From Chryseobacterium piscicola (GTDB taxonomy: Bacteria; Bacteroidota; Bacteroidia; Flavobacteriales; Weeksellaceae), in NCBI RefSeq assembly GCF_900156685.1, contig NZ_FTOJ01000007.1:1-64000 (forward strand): a stretch of DNA of 64,000 nucleotides, in the 5' to 3' direction. A program made the translations under genes and the position numbers. This document shows, piece by piece, positions 17,774 to 27,563 of the stretch; the first letter of the stretch is position 1, and each line of letters starts with the position of its first letter. Below the pieces are notes generated by a model. That model did not search any database, had not been told where the DNA came from, and was given only the letters and a program-made list of their open reading frames with translations.

Positions 17774-19003
17774 ATGCCAAAAATAAAATTCATCGACTTA
17801 TTTGCAGGTGCAGGCGGACTCTCGGAAGGGTTTGTGAAAGCAGGTTTTACGCCTGTTGCACACGTGGAAATGAATAAAGATGCTTGCGATACTTTAAGAA
17901 CACGAACCGCTTTTCATTGGTTGAAAGAGAAAGGTCGGGAGGAAGAATATTATGATTATCTGAAAGGAACAATCACCAGAGACGAACTTTGGAATAAAAT
18001 CCCAGATCATCTCATAAAATCGGTCATCAATAAAGAAATTTCTGAAGATACTTTGCCCATAATTTTTGAGCAAATTGATGCAGAATTGGGGACAAAGAAA
18101 GTCGATTTAGTGATTGGAGGTCCGCCTTGCCAAGCGTATTCTGTAGCGGGAAGAGTGAGAAAAGATATGACGAATGACCCTCGAAACCACTTATACAAAC
18201 ATTATGTTGAGTTTTTGAAAAAGTACCAACCCAAAATGTTTGTCTTTGAAAACGTGCCTGGAATTCTTTCTGCCAAAAATGGTGAGTATTTACAATTGAT
18301 TTTTGATGCAGTACGAGAGGCAGGATATAAACTGGATAAACAGGTTTTAAACGCAAGGGATTTTGGAGTATTACAAGACAGGAAAAGAGTAATTATTATC
18401 GGTTGGCGAAATGATTTGAATTTAGAATATCCACAGTTTAAAAGAATGGAAATGCAGTTTCAGATCGCAAAACATCTTTTTTCGGACTTACCTAAAATTA
18501 AAAGTGGACAAGGAAATTGGGGTGTATCAAAATATACAAAACGAACCAATGAATACTTAGAATTTTCTGGAATTCGCAAGGAAATTGATTTTACAACACA
18601 ACACATTTCTCGTTTTAATAACGAAAACGATCTCGAGATTTACAGAATTGCTGTTGATAAATGGGTTAACAAAGGTAAACGCTTAAACTATGGGGAATTA
18701 CCAGAACGTCTTATAAAACATAATAATGTGAAAACTTTTACCAACCGGTTTCAAGTTGTGAATCACGAAGGTGTTTCGCATACCGTGGTGGCGCATATTT
18801 GTGCAGATGGACATTATTACATACATCCAGATATTCATCAAAACCGCTCAATTACCGTGAGAGAAGCCGCAAGAATACAATCTTTTCCCGATGATTATTT
18901 TTTTGAGTCGAGCAGGACGGCAGCGTTTAAACAAATTGGAAATGCTGTGCCGGTTTTGATGGGTGAAGGCATTGCGAAAAAAATTAAAAAACTTTTAAAA
19001 TAA
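17774..19003 (+). CDS. DNA (cytosine-5) methyltransferase
   Basis: A 409-residue C5-MTase that methylates a specific cytosine in DNA. Motif I FIDLFAGAGGLSEGF (6-20), motif IV GGPPCQAYS with the catalytic Cys (near 118), motif VI ENVPG (near 159), motif VIII QDRKRVIIIGW (near 203), motif IX TVREAARIQSFPDDY (near 361) and motif X IGNAVPVL (near 388) are all present and in order, so the enzyme looks active. The target-recognition region lies between VIII and IX (about 215-345); I cannot read its specificity. It opens a tight operon of six genes and presumably protects host DNA from, or sets the target for, the downstream ATPase and nuclease proteins. Confidence 0.95.
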   Translation: MPKIKFIDLFAGAGGLSEGFVKAGFTPVAHVEMNKDACDTLRTRTAFHWLKEKGREEEYYDYLKGTITRDELWNKIPDHLIKSVINKEISEDTLPIIFEQIDAELGTKKVDLVIGGPPCQAYSVAGRVRKDMTNDPRNHLYKHYVEFLKKYQPKMFVFENVPGILSAKNGEYLQLIFDAVREAGYKLDKQVLNARDFGVLQDRKRVIIIGWRNDLNLEYPQFKRMEMQFQIAKHLFSDLPKIKSGQGNWGVSKYTKRTNEYLEFSGIRKEIDFTTQHISRFNNENDLEIYRIAVDKWVNKGKRLNYGELPERLIKHNNVKTFTNRFQVVNHEGVSHTVVAHICADGHYYIHPDIHQNRSITVREAARIQSFPDDYFFESSRTAAFKQIGNAVPVLMGEGIAKKIKKLLK

Positions 19004-19007
19004 AATT

Positions 19008-19265
19008 ATGATAACACAAATCACAAATGTAGAAGATGTTGCAAATTTTGCACAACACCTAATCCACGTAGAAAAATTGTCAGTTCATCCAGATGATGAT
19101 TTTACAGAATATACAAATTTCGAAACAAGACTTCCCTTTTACACTGAGAAAGAAGCCGAAGATAGAAATCAATTAATGAATCAATGTTTTGATGTTTGTG
19201 AGCAAAACAACATTGAAATCTATGAGATTTTTCACAATGAAATAGAGCATTTATTAGTTAAATAA
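19008..19265 (+). CDS. Small acidic unknown protein in the methyltransferase operon
   Basis: An 85-residue soluble protein I do not recognise. It is acidic (many Asp/Glu), has two Cys and several His (FAQHLIHVEKLSVHPDDD), and looks mixed alpha/beta without a signal peptide. It begins 4 bases after the methyltransferase stop and ends 9 bases before the GHKL ATPase gene, so it is very probably co-translated and part of the same system. It could be a small regulatory or adaptor subunit; nothing in the sequence proves this. Confidence 0.7.
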   Translation: MITQITNVEDVANFAQHLIHVEKLSVHPDDDFTEYTNFETRLPFYTEKEAEDRNQLMNQCFDVCEQNNIEIYEIFHNEIEHLLVK

Positions 19266-19274
19266 AACGAATAA

Positions 19275-20732
19275 ATGCACGAATTCAAAGCCGAAATAGC
19301 CAAACCCAATCCAAAATCAACCATTAATTCTTATCGAAGTTTTGGGTATAACTTATCGACCGCCATTGCTGATATTATTGATAATAGTATTTCTGCAAAT
19401 GCTAATGAAATTGCTATTTCTTATAAATGGAATGGTCAAGATTCGTTTATTGCCATTAAAGATAATGGAGATGGAATGAATAAAGATGAATTGGTTGTAG
19501 CAATGACTCCGGGAAGTAAAGACCCAGAAGACGAACGAAACGAAAAAGATTTGGGTCGCTTCGGAATGGGATTGAAAACTGCATCTTTTTCTCAATGTAA
19601 AAGATTGACGTGTGTTTCTAAGCGTGTAAATTTTTCAACAATTAAAAGATGTTGGGATATTGATTTTATAAATGAAGAAAAAGAATGGCAACTCTTAGAT
19701 TATATTTCTGATTCAGATTTAATTGATGAAATTAATGAGCAAAAGTCTGGAACATTAGTGCTTTGGGAAAAATTAGACAGGATTGTTGGTAAAGCTGAAA
19801 GCAATAATGAAAGTGTGAAGAATGCATTTTACCAAGAAATGGAAAATGTGCGAGAACATTTGAGTTTGGTGTTTCATAAATTCATTGAAAGCAAAAGAAT
19901 CAAAATTTTCTTTCAGAATGAAGAAATTGAAGCCTATAATCCTTTTTTATTAAATCTCGACCCAAAACCCGAAATGGGATTGCCCGAAAAATTTGATAAT
20001 GTAGAAGTTACTTACTTTATTTTGCCTCATATGTCTGAAATTGGTAAAGAAGACTACGATAAAACAGGAGGTTCTCTCGGCTGGTTCCAACAACAAGGAT
20101 TTTATGTTTATCGTGGAGATAGGCTATTAGTTTCTGGAGATTGGTTGGGCTTGGAAAAGAAAAGAGATTACGCAAAACTGGCAAGAATTGCTGTAAATTT
20201 TTCTAATTCAAGTGATTTCAATTGGAATCTTGATATTAAAAAATCCACAGCAACACCGCCAATCGAAATCCGCCGTGAGCTTTCAAGAATTGCGAAAATG
20301 GCGGTTATGAAATCTGCTAAAATCTATAATTGGCGCGGGCAAAAAACAGTTTCGCAAATCACGAATTCAAATTATGAACCTTTATGGAAAGACGAAATTA
20401 CTCGTGAAGGAATCAAGAAATATAAAATCAATAGAAAACATCCAATAATAAATTCATTATTGGCAGACAATAATAAGTTGATATCAAAAGCACTAAAACT
20501 TTTGGAAGAAAATGTGCCAATTGAATTGATTTTAAGCAATCAAAATGAAGACCCAGCTTTTCACGAATTAGAAAAACATTCGGAAACACCGAGTGATGAT
20601 TTGTTAAATTTAGCCATTGAATTATACAAAATATATGTTCAGCAAGGTATTCCTGAATCTTTAGCAAAACAGCAAATTATGTCTTCAACGCCTTTTAATT
20701 TATTTCCACTAATTAATGACTATTTAAAATGA
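19275..20732 (+). CDS. MORC/MutL-like GHKL ATPase
   Basis: A 485-residue protein with an N-terminal GHKL (HATPase_c_3) ATP-binding domain. The N box AIADIIDNSISANA (near 30-43), the G1 box KDNGDGMNKDEL (near 59-70) and the G2 region LGRFGMGLKTASFSQC (near 92-107) are intact. A transducer-like domain follows with GGSLGWFQQQGFYVYRGDRLL (split near 265-290) and LDIKKSTATPP, where the lysine could contact ATP as in MutL/Hsp90. ATP-driven dimer clamping on DNA is the family expectation. Proteins of this kind are known from comparative genomics as bacterial relatives of eukaryotic MORC ATPases found with restriction-type genes. It overlaps the Z1 gene by four bases (ATGA). Confidence 0.88.
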   Translation: MHEFKAEIAKPNPKSTINSYRSFGYNLSTAIADIIDNSISANANEIAISYKWNGQDSFIAIKDNGDGMNKDELVVAMTPGSKDPEDERNEKDLGRFGMGLKTASFSQCKRLTCVSKRVNFSTIKRCWDIDFINEEKEWQLLDYISDSDLIDEINEQKSGTLVLWEKLDRIVGKAESNNESVKNAFYQEMENVREHLSLVFHKFIESKRIKIFFQNEEIEAYNPFLLNLDPKPEMGLPEKFDNVEVTYFILPHMSEIGKEDYDKTGGSLGWFQQQGFYVYRGDRLLVSGDWLGLEKKRDYAKLARIAVNFSNSSDFNWNLDIKKSTATPPIEIRRELSRIAKMAVMKSAKIYNWRGQKTVSQITNSNYEPLWKDEITREGIKKYKINRKHPIINSLLADNNKLISKALKLLEENVPIELILSNQNEDPAFHELEKHSETPSDDLLNLAIELYKIYVQQGIPESLAKQQIMSSTPFNLFPLINDYLK

Positions 20733-23557
20733 GTACATTACTACAATCTGCAAGAGCAATATCACATACTTTATTATCGCTGCATCAAGGACAAATTACT
20801 GATGAAGTATTATTTACCATTATTGAGAAGACCAAAGCAATGAATATTGTGGAGGGACAAATTTTTGATGAAGAAGAATTATTTGAAATTCTTCGTGCTG
20901 ATTTCAGCATTGGAAGTGGAGCAATCACGGAACTTTATGATGAAAAAGTTACACCTTGGCTTAATGACGAAAAAGTAAATATAGATTTTGAATTGTGGAA
21001 TAGGTACAAATTGGAAATGCAGAAAAACGACCCGTCATTTCCTGTAAATGATTTAGACGATTTCACAGATAAAATTCTTGACAAATGCGTAAATCCGAAA
21101 GAAACAAAATCCTTTGACAGAAGAGGAATGGTTGTTGGTCACGTTCAATCTGGTAAAACTTCAAATTATGTTGGTTTAATTAATAAAGCAACAGATGCGG
21201 GTTACAAAGTAATTATTGTAATTGCAGGAACAATCAGTTCATTGAGAAGACAAACGCAGGAAAGAATTGATTCAGGATACATCGGAAGAAACAGTTCTGC
21301 ATTCATTAGAGAAAATGAAAACAAAATTATTGGCGTTGGACAATACAAAGTCAATACAGATATTTATTCTTTAACATCGTCGTACTACAAAACTGGAGAC
21401 GAAGGAGATTTCAGTCAATCCGTTGCGAATAGATTAAACATTCCAATCGGAAAAAATCCAGTTGTTTTTGTCATCAAAAAAAACAAAAGCATTCTTGAAA
21501 ATCTAATTGATTGGTTTTCTAAAGATGTTAATGCAAAAATTGTTGACGGTTCGCCAAAATTGTTTGATGTTCCGGTTTTAATAATTGACGACGAAGCCGA
21601 TGCAGCTTCTGTAAATGCAAGCAAAAGTATCGATGACATTAAAACCATCAATAAATTAATAAGAACATTACTGAATTTATTCAACCAAAATACTTTTATT
21701 GGCTATACAGCAACGCCTTATGCAAATTTGTTTATTTCGCAAGAACATAACGATGAATTAACAACCATCGTAAAAAATAAAGAATATAAAATTGGAGAAG
21801 ATTTATTTCCGAGAGATTTCATCATCAACATAAAAGCGCCTACAAACTACATTGGTGCTGCAAAAATATTTGGCTTTGAAAATCCGAACGGAGAAGAAAA
21901 AGAACCGTTGGATATTTTCAGAGCAATTAATGATTATGATCCTCCGTTTTTCAAAACCATCAACAAGAATAACAAAGAAGATTTACCAGAATATCTTCCG
22001 AAAAGTTTAGAAAAAGCAATTAAGTCTTTCATCCTTACTTGTGCAATCCGAAGATTAAGAGGTCACGAAAACAAACATAATTCAATGTTGATTCACGTTG
22101 CATTATTGGTAAAATGGATAGACAGAGTCGCTTCTTTGGTCAATGAAAAGACAAAAGAATACGCCAATGCAATCAGAAGTGAAGATGCTGGAATTTTATA
22201 CGAACTTAAAGAATTGTATGAATCAGATTTTGTTCCAACGACAGACAATGTTTTAGAAAATTTAGATTATAAAGACATCCGAATCAAACAACATTCTTGG
22301 GAAGAAGTAAAAGGCGAATTGAAAAAAGCAGTATCAAAAATTGATGTTCGTTCAGTACACGGAACTCGCTCTACAACCAATTTAGAATATCACAATATTG
22401 AAGAAATTGATTACAACCGACACGAAAATGGGCTGTCTGTAATTGCAGTTGGCGGAAGCCGATTATCAAGAGGAATTACTTTGGAAGGATTGTCTGTAAG
22501 TTATTATTTGCGAACTACAAAAATGTACGATTCCCTAATGCAGATGGGTCGTTGGTTTGGTTATCGACCAGGTTATGTGGATTTGTGCAGATTGTACACC
22601 ACCGAACAAATTTTCGAATGGTTCAACCATATTACAATGGCGACCGAAGAAATGCGAAATGATTTTGATGAAATGACAGCTTCACATCAACGTCCAAAAG
22701 ATTTTAGATTAAAAGTTAGAAATCATCACGGTTTGATGACGATTACGAGTTTAGCAAAACTTCATTTTTCTAAAAATATTGATATTTCTTTTTCTGGAAC
22801 GAATCCTCAAACTTATCAATTATTGAAAACGAAATCTGCAATTGAAAGTAATTTTAAAAATTTCCAATCATTGTTGAATATTGGAAATAAACCGGTTGAA
22901 ATAGTTAAACATAAGGATGGGGATAAAATTCCAAGATATGTTTTGATTAAAGATTTTGACAAAGAAAAAATTGCAACTTTTTTAGATAATTTCAAAATTG
23001 ATTTATTGAGAATTAAAAATGCCAAATTAGGAGAGTATGTTTTAGCTCAAAATGAAATAAAGGAATGGTCTGTTGCTATTGTTTCAAATACCGATACCGA
23101 TACTTTTATTGATTTTAAAGGTGGTTCAAAAAAAGGTGAACGAGCCAATAATACAAAAGTAAAAACCTATCAAATTCAAATAGGCAGTGAAACTTTTGTG
23201 TTAGGTTGTTCAGTACGTAATCAACAATTAATGAGAGACGGAGAATATTATTTAATTTCAAAAAACCAAATTGACGATACAGTTGATAGACAAGTTGACT
23301 TAGCAGTTGCTGATTTAAAGAAAAATGATGCTATAAAAATTGAAAGAGAAAACGAGAAAAAAGGCTTGCTTTTAATTTATGCTTTAGACGAAAGAGGAAC
23401 ACCAAATGTAAACAACGGAATCCCAATAATTGGCTACAGTCTTCACTTTCCAAAGATTGAGAACGAAGTAAAAACTTCTTACACAACTACCATTTTTGAT
23501 AGTTTCGACGAAGACCCACAAGAAGATGATGATTCTCCAAATAACGAAAACGAATAA
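20729..23557 (+). CDS. Z1-domain superfamily 2 helicase-like ATPase
   Basis: A 942-residue protein with a Z1 domain, a helicase-like P-loop family found in restriction-type operons. Walker A is GHVQSGKTSN (near 136-145), Walker B with DEAD-like acidic residues is IIDDEADAAS (near 283-292), a motif III-like segment is GYTATPYANLF (near 324-334), and the second RecA-like lobe has GGSRLSRGITLEGLS (near 573) and MGRWFGYRPGY with a candidate arginine finger (near 608). The acidic tail (DEDPQEDDDSPNNENE) is unusual. Expected role: ATP-dependent DNA translocation or remodelling together with the GHKL ATPase. Start overlaps the upstream gene by four bases; the next gene starts 2 bases after the stop. 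Confidence 0.9.
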   Translation: MSTLLQSARAISHTLLSLHQGQITDEVLFTIIEKTKAMNIVEGQIFDEEELFEILRADFSIGSGAITELYDEKVTPWLNDEKVNIDFELWNRYKLEMQKNDPSFPVNDLDDFTDKILDKCVNPKETKSFDRRGMVVGHVQSGKTSNYVGLINKATDAGYKVIIVIAGTISSLRRQTQERIDSGYIGRNSSAFIRENENKIIGVGQYKVNTDIYSLTSSYYKTGDEGDFSQSVANRLNIPIGKNPVVFVIKKNKSILENLIDWFSKDVNAKIVDGSPKLFDVPVLIIDDEADAASVNASKSIDDIKTINKLIRTLLNLFNQNTFIGYTATPYANLFISQEHNDELTTIVKNKEYKIGEDLFPRDFIINIKAPTNYIGAAKIFGFENPNGEEKEPLDIFRAINDYDPPFFKTINKNNKEDLPEYLPKSLEKAIKSFILTCAIRRLRGHENKHNSMLIHVALLVKWIDRVASLVNEKTKEYANAIRSEDAGILYELKELYESDFVPTTDNVLENLDYKDIRIKQHSWEEVKGELKKAVSKIDVRSVHGTRSTTNLEYHNIEEIDYNRHENGLSVIAVGGSRLSRGITLEGLSVSYYLRTTKMYDSLMQMGRWFGYRPGYVDLCRLYTTEQIFEWFNHITMATEEMRNDFDEMTASHQRPKDFRLKVRNHHGLMTITSLAKLHFSKNIDISFSGTNPQTYQLLKTKSAIESNFKNFQSLLNIGNKPVEIVKHKDGDKIPRYVLIKDFDKEKIATFLDNFKIDLLRIKNAKLGEYVLAQNEIKEWSVAIVSNTDTDTFIDFKGGSKKGERANNTKVKTYQIQIGSETFVLGCSVRNQQLMRDGEYYLISKNQIDDTVDRQVDLAVADLKKNDAIKIERENEKKGLLLIYALDERGTPNVNNGIPIIGYSLHFPKIENEVKTSYTTTIFDSFDEDPQEDDDSPNNENE

Positions 23558-23559
23558 TT

Positions 23560-24528
23560 ATGGTTAATATCAAATCAATTTGGGAAACCCAAAAACCAAC
23601 AGGCGACATCATTATAAAAACAAGGATTGAAGATATTCCGCATCTCAATTGCTACGCGGCGACCAATCATATTACCGGACAGCATTTGTACATAATGTCT
23701 GTTTCCAAAAATGTAGAAATTCCGGAACTTAAAAATTATCGTTTCAAAAGCGTGGAGATTTTCATTGTTGAAACGGATAATTTTTGCGAACTGAATATCT
23801 ATTTGCTCGACAATGATTTAAAAGATATTTTTTCATTATTTATTCAAAATATTTTAGAAGATATTGCCGAAAGCGTAACAGAAAATGAAGCCGTTACAAA
23901 AACCCTGAACGTTATTTCTAAATGGAAAAAACTATTTGACAAAATTAATTTCAATGGTTTAAGCATTGAACAACAGAAAGGTTTAATTGGCGAATTGCTT
24001 TTCATCAATCATCTTTTAGACCATCATAAATCTTCTTCAACTATTTTAAACGCTTGGACTGGACCCGATTTTGAAGACAAAGATTTTGTTTTTGGAGCAA
24101 CCGGAATTGAAATAAAACTCACCTCCTCAAAATATCCAAAACTAAAAATTACCAACGAAGGACAATTGGACGCTCAAAATCTGAACGAGTTGTTTTTGAT
24201 ATTGTACACTGCGGAAGATGTGAAAGAAAATGGTTTTACACTCAATTCTTTAATTGACCAAACTCAACAAAAACTGTCTGCCAATATTGATGAACTCAAA
24301 TTTTTCAATGAAAGATTAATGCTTTTGGGATATTTTGAAGAAGACAAAGAACATTACAACAAAATGTATTCTTTGAAAAAAACATATTCTTTTTCGGTAT
24401 CTGAAGAATTTCCAAAAATCATAAAAAGTCAGCTTCCAGTTGGTGTATATAATACTTCTTATTTAATAGAACTTTCCGCTGTAGAAAATTTCATCGTAGA
24501 GATGGAAGAAATTATCCAAAATTTTTAA
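23560..24528 (+). CDS. PD-(D/E)XK motif protein (DUF4420 type)
   Basis: A 322-residue putative nuclease. The restriction-endonuclease-like core is visible: a helix glutamate in GLIGELLFINHLL (near 141-153), an acidic position in FEDKDFVFGATG (near 171-182), and the catalytic strand GIEIKLTSSK (E-x-K, near 182-191). This matches the PD-(D/E)XK motif proteins that accompany Z1 and AIPR genes. It is the most likely DNA-cutting subunit of the operon. It is spaced 2 bases from the Z1 gene and 3 bases from the AIPR gene. Metal dependence and target site are inferred from the family only. Confidence 0.85.
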   Translation: MVNIKSIWETQKPTGDIIIKTRIEDIPHLNCYAATNHITGQHLYIMSVSKNVEIPELKNYRFKSVEIFIVETDNFCELNIYLLDNDLKDIFSLFIQNILEDIAESVTENEAVTKTLNVISKWKKLFDKINFNGLSIEQQKGLIGELLFINHLLDHHKSSSTILNAWTGPDFEDKDFVFGATGIEIKLTSSKYPKLKITNEGQLDAQNLNELFLILYTAEDVKENGFTLNSLIDQTQQKLSANIDELKFFNERLMLLGYFEEDKEHYNKMYSLKKTYSFSVSEEFPKIIKSQLPVGVYNTSYLIELSAVENFIVEMEEIIQNF

Positions 24529-24531
24529 TTA

Positions 24532-26907
24532 ATGGAAAAAGCATTGCAAAATTACATTGAAGAATTAAAATCTGATGTAGCTTCTTTGGTTTATTCAGAC
24601 GGAGAAGGAGCGAGTTTTGAAGATAAATTTACAGAATACTGCATCGAAGTTTTTGAATCTATTGGAAAGTCGGAAGGTGCAAGAGTTTTGTCGTACATTC
24701 ATCCCAACAGTCAAGGCGGAATTGATTGGAAAATCAACGGTTATTGCTTGAAAGACCAATTCAAAGATGAAAATAATAAAAGCTATTTTGAAACTTTAGA
24801 TCTGTTTATTACGTGTTTTAGAAACGACAGTTACGAGTACAATATTCTAAAAGATGAATACACAAAATCGCTGAATCAAATCAAAAGATTTATTAATTCT
24901 TCGCTCAAAAGACATATTGATTACATCGACCATTCGCATACAGAACTCAATGAATTGATAAAAATTATTGGAAAACAAGGCAAAGATTTCGACAGAATAA
25001 ATGTTTATTTTTTAATTAATGGTTTCTCTAATCACGAAAAAGAAAAATTGGAAATTAATGAAGTAGATGTTTTTGTACACACTTGGGACGTGGCAAGATT
25101 ATTTAAAATCAACGAAACCAATAGTGTTCACGAGCCTATAGAAATTGAGTTTGAAAAATTCACAGAAGAAGGAAAAGGTTTGCAATGCCTTCAAGTTCCG
25201 AGCATTGATGAAATGTACGATTGTTATTTGGCGATTGTTCCAGGCGAAGTTTTAGCCAATTTGTACAAAGAATTTTCTAACGAATTACTAGAAAGCAACG
25301 TTCGTGCATTTCTCGGTCAGGCTGGAAAATTTAATAAGGGAATTCGGGATACTATTCGTACAAAACCGCAAATGTTTTTGCCTTACAACAACGGAATCAC
25401 TGCAACCGCCGAAAGCGTTGAAACAAAATCTGTAGACGGGCAACTGGTTATCACAAGACTGAATGATTTTCAAATCGTGAATGGCGGACAAACTACGGCT
25501 TCGCTTTATCACACGCAGAAAAAATACAAAGAAGCAGATTTGAGCAAAATTTTTGTTCAGATGAAACTCACGGTCATCAAAGACAAGGAGCAGAAAAACA
25601 TTGAAGTTCCCAATATTTCACGCTTTGCAAATAGTCAAAATAAAGTTTCCGAATTGGATTTGTCTTCCAATAATCCATATTTTGTACAAATAGAAAATCT
25701 TTCTAGAAAGAAATATGTGGTAAATCCGGAAAATAAAAACCAATCGTTACTTTGGTTTTTTGAACGTGCAAACGGACAATACCGAGAAACGCTAAACAAA
25801 CAAACACCAAGTCAGCAGAAAAAATTCAAGGAACAAAATCCTTCTCATCTTAAATTTGTAAAGTCAGACGTTGCTAAGTTTATTAATCTTTGGGAATTGG
25901 AGCCGCATTTTGTGTCGCAAGGTTCGCAGAAAAATTTCATTCATTTCACTAAAAAAATTAATATTTTAGTAAGTAAAAATAAGTTGCCTGGCGAAAATCT
26001 CTACAAAAAATTGATTGCAAATGCCATTTTATTCAAGTCGATAGATAAATTATTCGGACGCAAAAATGTAGATGCCATCGGCGATACCAACTTAAAATCA
26101 TTTGTCGTTGCTTACACACTTTCCTATTTCCATTATTTGACAGATAATCGATTGGATTTATGGAAAATCTATGAACACCAAAAAATAGATGATGCACTGA
26201 CGAATCATTTCAAAAAGCTTTTAGTTTTTGTGTACGATCATTTGGTAAAAGAGGCCAGCAACAGTTTGATTTCCGAATATGCCAAAAGAGAATCTTCTTG
26301 GAACAAACTGAAAGAATCGCCTTACAATGAAGATGTACAGGAAGTTGTAGCAACCTATTTAATTTCTAGCGAAGAAAAAGAAAACCGAGAAAATGAAAAG
26401 GAAATTGACACTAATAATGAAGAAAACCGTCTTTTCATCATCAGTGAAATTCACAAGTTTGGATTGAAATTCTGGGATGGCTTTTGTATTTATCTAGCCA
26501 AATATTCTCTTGAAGATTTTAGTAGACATTCGGTGGAAGAAGTTTTAAAGGCTATTCAGAAAAATAAAAATCTATTGCCTCGAGATATTACTGTCGGCAA
26601 AAAAGTGATTCAGTATGTTGCCGAAAATCCTTCGTTTTTAGAGGAAACAAAAGCTTTATCTAAATTTGAAAACCAAGAATCTGTAGAAATTAAATTTATG
26701 TTTGACAGATTAAAACTCCTTTCAAAAGACGATTGGAAAAAAATAATCGACTTGGCCAATCAAACCAGAATTTTCACCATACCGGAATTGGGCAATGTAA
26801 AATCAATACAATTAGTCTTGGCGAAAAATGAACAAATAAAAGAGCAATCTTTGATGAAAGCTTTTGAGTCTTTGTTGAAGCTGAAGAAGTTTGGGATAAA
26901 AGTGTAG
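24532..26907 (+). CDS. AIPR family protein
   Basis: A 791-residue protein of the AIPR family (named for abortive-infection phage resistance). The core is recognisable: NVRAFLGQAGKFNKGIRDTI (near 258-277), PYNNGITATAE (near 283-293), and DFQIVNGGQTTASLYHTQ (near 312-329). The N-terminal 200 residues contain GIDWKINGYCLKDQFKDE, which resembles a PD-(D/E)XK-like strand pair and may be a second nuclease-type domain; the C-terminal 300 residues are helical and not assigned. It is the last gene of the operon. The biochemical role of AIPR proteins is poorly known. No terminator follows closely. Confidence 0.87.
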   Translation: MEKALQNYIEELKSDVASLVYSDGEGASFEDKFTEYCIEVFESIGKSEGARVLSYIHPNSQGGIDWKINGYCLKDQFKDENNKSYFETLDLFITCFRNDSYEYNILKDEYTKSLNQIKRFINSSLKRHIDYIDHSHTELNELIKIIGKQGKDFDRINVYFLINGFSNHEKEKLEINEVDVFVHTWDVARLFKINETNSVHEPIEIEFEKFTEEGKGLQCLQVPSIDEMYDCYLAIVPGEVLANLYKEFSNELLESNVRAFLGQAGKFNKGIRDTIRTKPQMFLPYNNGITATAESVETKSVDGQLVITRLNDFQIVNGGQTTASLYHTQKKYKEADLSKIFVQMKLTVIKDKEQKNIEVPNISRFANSQNKVSELDLSSNNPYFVQIENLSRKKYVVNPENKNQSLLWFFERANGQYRETLNKQTPSQQKKFKEQNPSHLKFVKSDVAKFINLWELEPHFVSQGSQKNFIHFTKKINILVSKNKLPGENLYKKLIANAILFKSIDKLFGRKNVDAIGDTNLKSFVVAYTLSYFHYLTDNRLDLWKIYEHQKIDDALTNHFKKLLVFVYDHLVKEASNSLISEYAKRESSWNKLKESPYNEDVQEVVATYLISSEEKENRENEKEIDTNNEENRLFIISEIHKFGLKFWDGFCIYLAKYSLEDFSRHSVEEVLKAIQKNKNLLPRDITVGKKVIQYVAENPSFLEETKALSKFENQESVEIKFMFDRLKLLSKDDWKKIIDLANQTRIFTIPELGNVKSIQLVLAKNEQIKEQSLMKAFESLLKLKKFGIKV

Positions 26908-26980
26908 GTATAAATGATCAAAAAAAAAAAAATTCATTTAAATAAAAAAATGATCTGCCAAAAATAAATTTCACAATTAG
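26908..26980 (+). other. Spacer after the AIPR gene
   Basis: A short AT-rich spacer with a run of A residues soon after the AIPR stop. No hairpin terminator is visible, so the operon may end diffusely or at the repeat that follows. Confidence 0.4.
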
Positions 26981-27117
26981 AGCTTTAGCCCAATGTAAAT
27001 TTTGTAGCATCAAAGGGTTTAGCCGAAACTAATAGGAGGTTTTGGCTAAAACTAAGCCTTTATTATTAGTTCCTAAAACGAGCTAACCCCTTCCCTATTG
27101 ATATTTGTAAAAAATTT
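26981..27117 (-). repeat. Dispersed intergenic repeat, copy 1
   Basis: About 135 bases that match, in inverse orientation, the segment at 43229-43350. The strongest block is an exact 20-base match (27098-27117 with 43229-43248, reverse complement). A second block contains TTAGCCGAAA and TTTTGGCTAA, an imperfect palindrome also present in copy 2 as TTTCGGCTAAAGCC and CAGCCAAAAA. No coding potential. It looks like a non-coding intergenic repeat family. Confidence 0.7.
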
Positions 27118-27318
27118 AACATTCGGAATCCGGTTGATAATGAAATATAGCATTTCCAAATCTGCCGAAAAATAATCACATAGGCCCACTTTTTAGTCTC
27201 AATAATCTGGAACTAATATTGTTTTCATAATCCATTAAGATTTTATTCCCGCTTAAAATCAAATTTTCCGTTAACGGTACTGAGTAAGAATCTTAGACTT
27301 CAATTATCAACTTCACAA
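27118..27318. other. Decayed intergenic DNA, nothing recognised
   Basis: About 200 bases with stops in all frames, between the repeat and a short coding remnant. No motif or hairpin was recognised. Confidence 0.4.
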
Positions 27319-27468
27319 TTATTTCTTGCTTTTCATACGGTAGTCTTTCATTTTCAGATTACCTTTTATAGGAGACATCTTATCTTCTCGGCTAAAATAT
27401 TCGTCTTGTATTTTTGTAGTTTGCAAAGCTTCAGACGACTTGTTTTTTATAAAAACTTCTTCCTCCAT
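27319..27468 (-). pseudogene. Possible 3' remnant of a lost minus-strand gene
   Basis: A 49-codon open frame on the minus strand reads MEEEVFIKNKSSEA... and ends KDYRMKSKK. Its lysine/glutamate-rich, codon-like composition looks more like real protein than the surrounding DNA. Upstream in the same direction the sequence continues as plausible protein only by changing frame (TNGLILEIF appears in another frame), as expected for a decayed gene end. GLPGLI-family proteins contain a similar GLPGLILEI segment, but the match is too weak to name it. It could also be a chance frame. Confidence 0.3.
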
Positions 27469-27563
27469 TTCTTTAGAAAATCTCCAAAATTAAACCATTG
27501 GTGTCGCCTAACTGTAAAGTAAAATTTTATAAACCAGATTTTTTGTACTTCAAAATGTACATA

